From Gonapodya prolifera JEL478 (taxonomy: Eukaryota > Monoblepharomycota > Monoblepharidomycetes > Monoblepharidales > Gonapodyaceae): a stretch of 64,000 bases of DNA. Below are positions 57,260-64,000 of the stretch, piece by piece. The stretch lies in the NCBI GenBank assembly GCA_001574975.1, contig KQ965741.1, forward strand, positions 557,349 to 621,348. Direction: 5' to 3'. The notes below the pieces were generated by a model that was not told the DNA's origin, searched no databases, and saw only the letters and a program-made list of their open reading frames with translations. The position numbers and the translations under genes were made by a program. Each line of letters opens with the position of its first letter. Within the stretch, counting starts at the first letter, position 1.

Positions 57260-58124
57260 TCATTGAAGTTGAAATACATCGTAGTTGGCTCCTCCCGCGA
57301 ATGCTTTTCCCCTCCCGACGGCGACGACGGAGTTGAGCCATCCGTACTTTGTCGACGAAGTCTGAACTCGAATGTGTTTCATAAAAGTGGTCCGACGGCA
57401 GAGACGAGCGATCTTGACCAACCTCGAAACGGGCTGACATTCGAACCTGCTCCGCGTCCACCATCACACCCTTTGTTTTCAACTCAGCATGGGCCTTGCC
57501 CGGGAGGAGGTAGCCGCCGTAGTACATGTATATCGCCTCGTTCGTGTCCGAGGTGATGATGCTAGGACATCACGTCAGCTAGAACATCACACATCCGCCG
57601 TCCTCGCCTGAAGCGACTTACGTCAGTCGAACGTCGATGACATTGACTCCGTCACTCCGTTGCTGAACCCAATCTCCTGCTGGTCCGATCACGGTGCCCT
57701 TCACAATGCCGTCAACTGTGCCGCCTTCCACTCCTGCAATGACTGAGTTCCGAGTGCCGGATGGAGGGTACCGTCAGTTGGTCCTCCCTGCCATTCTGCA
57801 CACAAATGACATACGCACATCGACTACCGCTGGGAGTTTTTCCGACGACGGTGGGCTTCCCGGGGCTTGTGGTGAGTGCCATTCTAGCGTTTACGTATAC
57901 CGGTGAGACAGCATACAGCGATCCCAAGCGACCAGACCAAATCGTACTTGAAAAGAAGTCGCGACTGTAGGGGCGCCACGCCCAGTTGTTGCGCGATTTG
58001 ATCGACACGCTGTACAATCATCGGAATCATAAGAGGTAAGACCGAGAGCACGGTTCGGCTGTGAGACTTCCACGATGGCGCTGAAGACAGAATCGATGGG
58101 ACCGCTCACAGCGTTTGCAGCCAT
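57260..58124 (-). CDS. DUF3237 family protein
   Basis: Exons 57901-58124, 57819-57865, 57622-57742, 57423-57561 and 57260-57346 give 205 aa. The DUF3237 pattern is visible: VVGKTPSGSRFIAGVEGGTV, KGTVIGPAGDWVQQRSDGVN and VIDVRLTIITSDTNEAIYMY, with the C-terminus RFEYGWLNSVVAVG and NYDVFQLQ, which matches the family's FExxxYxWLN end. The function of the family is unknown; it forms a small beta-barrel. The first exon (MAANAVSGPIDSVFSAIVEV) is less conserved, and the intron at 57866-57900 would be only 35 nt. A start at an internal Met (MALTTSPGKPT) would remove that intron and is the alternative. Lies beside the Fanzor remnant. Confidence 0.78.
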
Positions 58125-58569
58125 TTCTCAATTTAGACGGCACTGGCGGGAATCCCAACGCTCTCTTTTCGGCGTGATTCGGAAGTCGGTGAGTCCTGCG
58201 GTCAAGTGCTAGCAGCCTTCGAAATTACAGGGCATTTATTGTATGCTATTGCTAACACACCCGTAGCCACTGTTCGGGTCAGAAGACCAACGGGCCACCT
58301 TGCAGTGGGCCCTCCCAATAAATTAAACACCGTATTGATGCCGCCGGGTTGAGTACCTTTGCCAGGCCGCCGCAAGGCAGGTTCACCACTACCTCACAGA
58401 TCCCCGAAAGAATCTGCACCCAGACAAAGAGTACTACAGTCCCCGTTTGGTGCAAGCCAAAGGTGCAAGGTTTGAAAGCATTCGTTGGAAAAAACTAACG
58501 AAGATAAGTTATAGATTAATTGGAATAAATCAAATGACAAATACAAGTACTCACAATTAAAGTCAAAGC
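58125..58569. other. flank of the Fanzor remnant
   Basis: No protein gene seen. GC-rich at 58270-58400, AT-rich at 58480-58560. Lies directly 3' of the remnant on the minus strand, where Fanzor elements carry their guide RNA. Confidence 0.35.
58292..58312. other. GC-rich hairpin
   Basis: Inverted repeat GGGCCAC / GTGGGCC(C) with a loop of six bases. It lies about 260 nt downstream of the remnant stop codon (minus strand). Could be part of a structured RNA or element end; could also be chance. Confidence 0.4.
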
Positions 58570-59219
58570 TCAAGCAAAGAGCCCTGGGCGGTCAATAGCG
58601 TTGGTCGCGTTGGCGTGGAAGAACAGGAACAGGATGTTGCAAGCACCATTCCTGTCCCTATTCCAAGTCACGCCGCAGCCTTCACCACGTTTTTTTTGCA
58701 CAAGATCTACGGTGAGAGGCAATCAATATCATTATTTAAATAAGACTAGGCAGACTTGTCAAAAACTCACCGTACATCCCAGAGCTTTTGTTTTTCCACC
58801 GCGGTCTTTGGAGAAGAAGCTGTGACACGTTGAACACACCCTGCCCATGTTGCGCTCGTTGACCAGAACTACCTGAACACCAGCGGAGAGGAAGACCTTG
58901 CGAATACACTTGTTTGGGCTTGCTGGGTGTCCTCTGGATGCCTGGCACGCAAAAGCAGAGTGGAACAATCATTAAGTATTGTTGCCGGTGTGAGTAAGAA
59001 CTGGATTTTGGCATGCCTCCGAGGGCACACAAAGGAGTTATCATGTCCCTCCTCTGCGCCAACGCCGTGATCTGGAACTTGGTGATGTGGACGCGGAAAC
59101 AACAATGTCTGGCGCAACATCAACCAGCTCAAATCTACAGAGTGACATGGACAATGAAGCGCGCAGCAGACTTACCTGAATGCGACGAGAACATAGCAAG
59201 CCCCGAGAATAATTTTGTC
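58570..59219 (-). mobile_element. Fanzor (TnpB-like) C-terminal remnant
   Basis: Three exon-like pieces (59176-59219, 58771-58933, 58570-58706). Together they read KIILGACYVLVAF, RGHPASPNKCIRKVFLSAG, VQVVLVNERNMGRVCSTCH and, in the last piece, GCGVTWNRDRNGACNILFLF. This is the end of a TnpB/Fanzor RuvC nuclease: (V)xE before a CxxC zinc pair, then C...C and the RD-N-A-x-NI signature with the last RuvC Asp. Signs of decay: a stop directly upstream of the first piece, no RuvC-I or N-terminal part found, TSK before CxxC replaced by NMGR, and the last piece in the wrong frame after an eight-base A run (58690-58697). Fanzors are RNA-guided nucleases known from chytrids such as Spizellomyces. I read this as a 5'-truncated, inactive copy. 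Confidence 0.65.
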
Positions 59220-59367
59220 TTATTCAACAATGAAATGAAGCATCAGGCAATTTTGCTGCGATTGAAATGTCGTCACTACCGGTGAGGCTCGAGTGAATCC
59301 AATACCGCCCTAAGATACCCGGATACATAGACTAATTTATACTATTATTCCTTGGGAGGCGGTGAAT
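59220..59367. other. spacer between the remnant and the VWA gene
   Basis: AT-rich, no gene seen. The remnant's missing 5' part would have to lie here and does not. Confidence 0.4.
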
Positions 59368-60928
59368 TTATCGCCGACTGGAGCCGGACCCAGATGGGCG
59401 TAAGGCGACAGGAACAATCGTCTGTGATCCAGAGCCAGACCAATGCTGCGGGTTTTGAGAAGACGTTGTGGTCTTCCCAACAGATCTCAAAAGAGACTCT
59501 TCCACGCTTGCCAAAAAGAGATCGGCGTTATTGTTGATTTCCCTCACGACGAACCCACTTCCGAGTGCAGAAGCGAGGACCTTTTCCATCCTTTTGGTGT
59601 GGCTTGTCATTGAGAAGAAATAGTAGTCGATACCGAGAGAGGATATTTCGGTTAATGTCTGATTGAGGGATTGAAGGAGCTTTGAAGGGTCGGGTGTGGA
59701 GAAGTAACGATCGTTGGCGGCTCCAAGATCATGAAGATCGCTTCCATGGCCCGGACTATCGCAGAAATGCTGATCGTACTTGACGTTCTGAAATGCGTTT
59801 ATATGTGAAGGAAAAGTATATGAGAACTCACCACAAGCACCCTCACACTCCTTCGATCAGTAAACCAGTCAAGATCCAAAACCTTCTGAAGGCCTCCCAG
59901 GACATCTTCAGCTGCATCGTCCCCACCTTTGGCGGTAACCTTGTTGATTGAGCGCTGCAACTCATTTGGTGATGTGAAATCCACAACGATGTACTGGTCA
60001 TCGTCGCCCTAGAGAGATACGACACAACATTGCTGCAAGAAGGTTTTACCAAGAAGTGCATATACCCACGAAATTGCGGTAGCCTTTGGGTTGTTCATGA
60101 CAACAGTAAGCTCCCAACGACACAATCCTGGACAGATGAGGTTTGGCACTGACCTACAAATGCCACCGAAATTTTCACTGTGGGGTATTTTTGAGTGATC
60201 CGGCTCATCACATCAACTGATTTGGTCTTTGCTTGAGCTATCCATTTTGACATGGATCCCTGAGGGAGGATTGAAATATAAGTGTTCGCATGGCAATCAA
60301 TATTTGAAAAGCAAGTTCACCACGACTGACCGTGCAGTCCACTAAAAAGGCGCACTGAACTGTTAGAGCATCCTCGCTGGACACTCCTTGCCAAGACCCG
60401 GGTGGCAGAAGGTCTCTGGATTTTGGCAAAGGTTGAAATGTACCAGGTGACAAAACGGTGATGTGTGCGGGATCACAAATTGGCTTACCGGGACACAGCT
60501 CCAGAGGTACTGTGAGTTAACACGATTCTAGGCGGGATCTGTGCCCCGGGGCTCGGTCGCAAACGTTCCCTTGATTGTTCAGCGGCGATTCCAGCACTTC
60601 CTCGGGATCGAATGCTTGACCTAGTTTACATGAATTTGAGACAAACGTGTTTGCTGTGTGGGTTCGCCGGATTGCCGGGTGGAAATGCTCACTGTTCCTT
60701 GGTAAGTCGCGCCGATGCACGGAGCCTGTCCAATGAATCACGCATCTCGCGGACCTTGAGCGAATCGGGGCTCAAACAAACAAACGCGGAAATGTCAGCT
60801 CAACATGCGAGACAAGTGGACGTGGTTTGTGCTCACTTTGACATTTGTAGCCGATGCAGTTGGGCTTCAAGCGAGACCAGGTTACGCTCCACCTCGTCAA
60901 GCTCCTTCTCCCGCGCGCGCGCCGCCAT
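59368..60928 (-). CDS. VWA-domain protein, related to VWA of alpha-kinases
   Basis: Eight exons (60837-60928, 60693-60770, 60489-60620, 60331-60415, 60154-60259, 60070-60083, 59832-60008, 59368-59787) give 367 aa. A short N-terminal coiled coil (REKELDEVERNLVSLEAQLH) precedes a VWA domain. The MIDAS motif is created by splicing: FLVDCT + GSMSKWIAQAK, the DxTGSMS form typical of VWA domains attached to alpha-kinases and of related free proteins. The 14-nt exon supplies YRNF in VGYRNFGDDDQYIVVDFTS, matching the GYRDxxD step. Then GGDDAAEDVLGGLQKVLDL, another hallmark. No kinase domain follows; the protein ends in a Ser/Gly-rich tail. A Thr next to Asp and the two Ser suit metal binding. Divergent from the kinase at 61077. 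Confidence 0.8.
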
Positions 60929-61076
60929 GCCAACAACTGAGCTTAAGTCTAGTTAGGTTTACGGAACAAGATGGCCGAATGAAAAAAAGAGACAAACCCG
61001 GGGAAACCCCTTAGATTTGGTTAGCACTGCTTCGATTGTTGCACGAAACATTGGTTGCTTCACATTCGCCAATCGC
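60929..61076. promoter_or_regulatory. short bidirectional promoter region
   Basis: Only 148 nt separate the VWA start (60928, minus) from the kinase start (61077, plus). Shared control is likely. No named motif. Confidence 0.5.
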
Positions 61077-62680
61077 ATGTACAATCCTTGGGGACCTGGC
61101 CAGCTAGTTCCGCCTCCGGGAGCTTTCGGCGGTCCCGGCTTCGTTCCATTTGGAGCCCCCATGGGTCCGCCCATGCCGCGACCTGTTCCTATGTATTACG
61201 GTCCTGTCCCCATCGGGAACCCCATGTTCCAGGGCGGGATGGGATTTCCAAACCAGTATATCCCGAATGCGCAGCAAAACCCGCTCGGAGGTCTGATCGG
61301 TGCCTTTGTGAGTTGTGCGGGTGGTGTCCGCGGAATCCAAACACGCAATCGTGACCTGATCCGCAACTCCGGGGTTCTAGGGCAGACTTTTCGAAAATAA
61401 CGATGACGATGACGACAACGACAACGACGACAGTGACAGGCGCAGGCGCAGAAGAGCTCGCGGATCGTCCCACCCACCGTCCACAGAGAGCTATCGCCAC
61501 CCGAGCGTTTCCCCGAGCGTGCACGGACGCCGTGGTACGTCGAGGACACCAGTTGCACCCGCGGCGTCTGTGGAGGAGTTGAATTCGAGAATGAGTAGAG
61601 TGTCGCTGAGAGGCAGAGGCGGAGGGACGAAGAGCAAAGGTGAAACCTTCGAGTTGTGCTCAATCTATTTGGTTTGTTCTCGCTGACGCAAATGCACCTA
61701 AACATTTCAAGTCATCACTGATCCAGACGGTCAACGTTTCGAGGTCATTGCTGTTCTTGGATCGGGGTCGTTTGGGACGGTGTACAAGTGCCGCGCTGAC
61801 GACGGCAGCGACGTTGCAGTCAAGGAAATTGACATCCGCTCTCATGATGATGGCATGGCTGAGAGTATTATCAGCGAAGTGCGTTTTGCGTCATGCATTC
61901 AACGTCATGTGTTCATTTTCTGCTGCGTCACCCGTGTGAAAACTGCCAGGTAAACATTTGCGCCCAGATGAAGCATGAAAACATCGTGGAAGGATTTGGC
62001 GGGTTTATATTGCAAGAGGGCAGACGCAGAACAGGATACATTGTTCTGGAGTACTGCGAAAACAGCACACTGAGCAAATGGTCGCAAGGGGCTGGTAGAT
62101 CGGTGAGACGGGGTGCTATATATCCTTGTCACGCGATTTTTGAGACACTGACCCAAACTTTCACATTCTGTGGCAGGATAAAGTACGGGCTGCATGCAAA
62201 CTTCTCAATGGTCTTTCATTCCTCCACAAAAGCAGACACATGCACCGTGACCTCAAGCCGGCAAATATCCTCGTGAGCGCTGACGATACAGTCAAGATTG
62301 GTAATCTGGGGCTGGCAACCGCGATTGAAAGAAGCTCCTCATCCGTCTCTAGGGCGATGAGGCGCACTTGGTGTGGAACCAAGTTCTACATGGCACCTGA
62401 AGTCCACACAGGACAAGGGTACTCGTACCCTGCGGATGTTTTCTCTGCTGGGGTTGTGCTGCTTGAAATGTTCACCGGGACGTCTCCCATAGCTATGGGT
62501 GTCACGGTGGGGCAGGCTCTCGCCAGAGGGCACAGCGAAGCAACGGTACTGGCGCAGTGTGGAGTGGAATCCTTGGCGAGTTTGCGCATACGGGATGCGA
62601 TTGTGGGGATGTTGAGGAAGGAGCCGTCAAATAGGTCTACAGCTAGACAGGCTTATGCAAATTTTTTGAGACTCGTGTGA
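61077..62680 (+). CDS. protein kinase-like protein with NLG in place of DFG
   Basis: Exons 61077-61307, 61381-61639, 61712-61878, 61950-62102 and 62177-62680 give 437 aa. The N-terminus is Pro/Gly/Met-rich (about 77 residues), then a run of Asp/Asn and an Arg run. The kinase domain starts at about residue 165: VLGSGSFGTVYKCRA, VAVKEI with the Lys, HMHRDLKPANIL with the catalytic Asp, then VKIGNLGLAT where KxxDFGLA is expected. The metal-binding Asp is Asn and Phe is Leu. GTKFYMAPEV and YPADVFSAGVVLLEMFTG are normal. Overall it is closest to STE/NEK-like kinases. Loss of the DFG Asp usually removes or weakens activity, so it is a likely pseudokinase. Its divergent neighbour is a VWA protein. 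Confidence 0.85.
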
Positions 62681-63094
62681 GGGACATTTGTTATCTCATT
62701 TGTGGTGCAGATGAGTGGCTGTTTTGTTGGATCAATACATACATACCGTCAGTGTCCTCAGAGAGCCTGGATATCACAGCATCGAGAAGTGAATGCAGGC
62801 AAAGTGCTCTTCCAATTAATGTTCTTCGGCGCTTTTGTTAATACATAACAGCGTCGGATCCTAGAATTGCATCCCTTGCCGTCCCACAGGGAGCAAGTGC
62901 CCAGGAAGTCTGAGGACCCCACAGTCACAACGCTCCCTTTTGGGTGAGAACGCGTTCAAAATTCAAGAGATCGGCGCGGCAAAGTCGACGTGTATAAATG
63001 ATTTGCCTAAGATAATTCATGTCGGGAAGCACGTGCCCCTGTTGCCACTTTTCTGCCTTGTCGGGGACCTGGGAATCCCGGGGAATCCGGGGTA
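62681..63094. other. intergenic, no gene seen
   Basis: AT-rich 3' flank of the kinase-like gene. Weak antisense frames only. Confidence 0.4.
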
Positions 63095-63675
63095 ATGTGT
63101 CCAATTCAACTGCTTGTGCATATCTACACACACAATCCAGCCGCGCCTTCCCTCTTCGCCAATGGAATTGCCGATCAAGCGACACGCACTGCTGATGACC
63201 CCGCTGGCGTGATTATTGCTCTCGGATTTGCACTCTGGTGCGGCGGCGGACACGACACCGGGACTGCAAGTGCAGAGGACATGAGCGTGGGCGTGCTTGC
63301 AGACATGGCCATTGCTTTGGACGCCGCTCGGCGTCTTGCCCTTGTGAGGCATCTCCACAAGAAGCACATGACCGCGCAGATTGATTCAATTTGGAGGTGG
63401 ACAGACACATTGTATGGGTACTCCGTGTGTACTAGGTTGGAAACCGCGGAGGAGGCGTCCAGGTGGACACGGTGTGGGTCATTGTGGACGACGTGACCCG
63501 CGAATCGGCAAAGCTCATGCTGTCGTCTGAAGAGTACTGGACAAGAGTCATGAAAGTCGCCTTGAACACGTCCGCAGAGTGCTTTGGCGACCTGGTTGTC
63601 ACGTTTGAGAAGCCCGCCCCAATGTCAATCGAGAGCGGATGCTGGGCTGCTCTCGGTTTTTACAAAACATGGTGA
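63095..63675 (+). CDS. uncertain hypothetical protein
   Basis: The first part reads DDPAGVIIALGFALWCGGGH, VLADMAIALDAARRLALVRH and IDSIWRWTDTLYGYS. Removing a 41-nt intron (63425-63465, GTGTGT to TCCAG) joins it to VDTVWVIVDDVTRESAKLML, EEYWTRVMKVALNTS and SGCWAALGFYKTW, ending at 63675. Both halves have natural amino-acid composition, which supports a gene. The start is not fixed: an acceptor at about 63140 suggests an upstream exon. No family recognised and no signal peptide. Confidence 0.45.
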
Positions 63676-63710
63676 TGAGTAGAATTACTACTTTGGACTT
63701 CAGAACTAGG

Positions 63711-63804
63711 TGGCGATTGATACTACATGGGCTTTAGCGTATTCTATCGTAGTGTGAGCACTAGAGATTTAATTGGCGATTGGTAGTACATGGACTTTAG
63801 TGTA
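63711..63804. repeat. imperfect direct repeat, 31 nt, two copies
   Basis: Copies at 63711-63741 and 63774-63804 share TGGCGATTG, TACATGG and CTTTAG in register, about 26 of 31 positions, 63 nt apart. AT-rich surroundings. Nature unknown. Confidence 0.7.
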
Positions 63805-63825
63805 GTGTGTGTCACAAGTTTTACA

Positions 63826-63873
63826 TACCCCCACCCAGGGGAGTACCCCCACTCAAAGGAGGGATACCCCCAC
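63826..63873. repeat. three TACCCCCAC units
   Basis: TACCCCCAC occurs at 63826, 63844 and 63865, spaced 18 and 21 nt, in a C-rich island before AT-rich sequence. Could be a repeat boundary or regulatory cluster. Confidence 0.7.
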
Positions 63874-64000
63874 CTCTTAATCTTTTACTTTTGAATAACA
63901 GGTTTGATACTTTTAAATATTTTAGTTATGGATTTTGGTGATTGAATTTTTAAATATCTTACTTATATTTGTTAAACCAGTAACAAGCCCAACATGTTTT

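Noticed and set aside
60128-60153. 26-nt intron in the VWA gene
   Set aside because: Too short. The longer intron plus 14-nt exon restores the conserved GYR block.
1-64000. CRISPR array, tRNA or rRNA genes, prokaryotic operons
   Set aside because: No regular repeat-spacer structure, no cloverleaf or rRNA core recognised by eye, and genes are intron-rich with eukaryotic splice sites.

Overview
The window looks like nuclear DNA of a zoosporic, chytrid-like fungus. Genes are dense, on both strands, and cut by many short GT-AG introns (usually 50-100 nt, a few near 32-36 nt). One gene encodes an ODAD1/CCDC63-type outer-dynein-arm docking protein, which implies a flagellated stage. The rest of the content is fungal and eukaryotic: a GPI-type GH18 chitinase-like protein, CAF-1 large subunit, TRAPPC12, an SMYD4-like methyltransferase, an ELO elongase and a Fanzor (TnpB-like) remnant. 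The lineage is inferred from gene content, not from a marker gene. No tRNA, rRNA or CRISPR was recognised. Exon models were built by hand from splice sites, frame closure and family motifs; where exons are listed, the total coding length divides by three unless noted.

Layout. 0.4-2.9 kb (-): Ser/Thr kinase with DFN instead of DFG. 3.6-5.5 kb (+): tandem pair of an unrecognised membrane protein, first copy broken. 5.9-6.8 kb (-): secreted Cys-rich protein with a Pro tail. 8.0-10.2 kb (+): aminoacylase-1-like M20 peptidase. 10.6-11.8 kb (-): steroid 5-alpha-reductase family. 12.5-14.4 kb (+): ankyrin protein. 14.7-18.5 kb (-): long coiled-coil protein. 19.3-19.6 kb (-): small membrane protein.

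19.9-35.0 kb is the most distinctive part: three paralogous secreted HExxHG metallopeptidases (A at 19851-24777 +, B at 27958-30726 -, C at 31353-35019 +; B and C are head to head), with a TRAPPC12 gene between A and B. They share the catalytic part but carry very different tails: a long Thr/Ser mucin-like array (A), a Pro-rich hinge plus a beta-rich module (B), a medium Ser/Thr array (C). A and B end in the same four-Cys motif. The tail exons are nearly all multiples of three bounded by phase-2 introns.

35.2-46.1 kb: CAF-1 large subunit (-), SMYD4-like protein (+), ODAD1-like protein (-). 46.6-51.5 kb: small unknown protein (-), SGNH-hydrolase-like protein with an altered block III (+), GH18-like protein (+). 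51.6-57.1 kb: ankyrin-SH3 protein (-), ELO elongase family member (+), small secreted protein (+), NmrA-like reductase (+). 57.3-62.7 kb: DUF3237 protein (-), Fanzor remnant (-), VWA-domain protein (-), and a divergently placed kinase with NLG instead of DFG (+). The right end holds one uncertain gene and short direct repeats.
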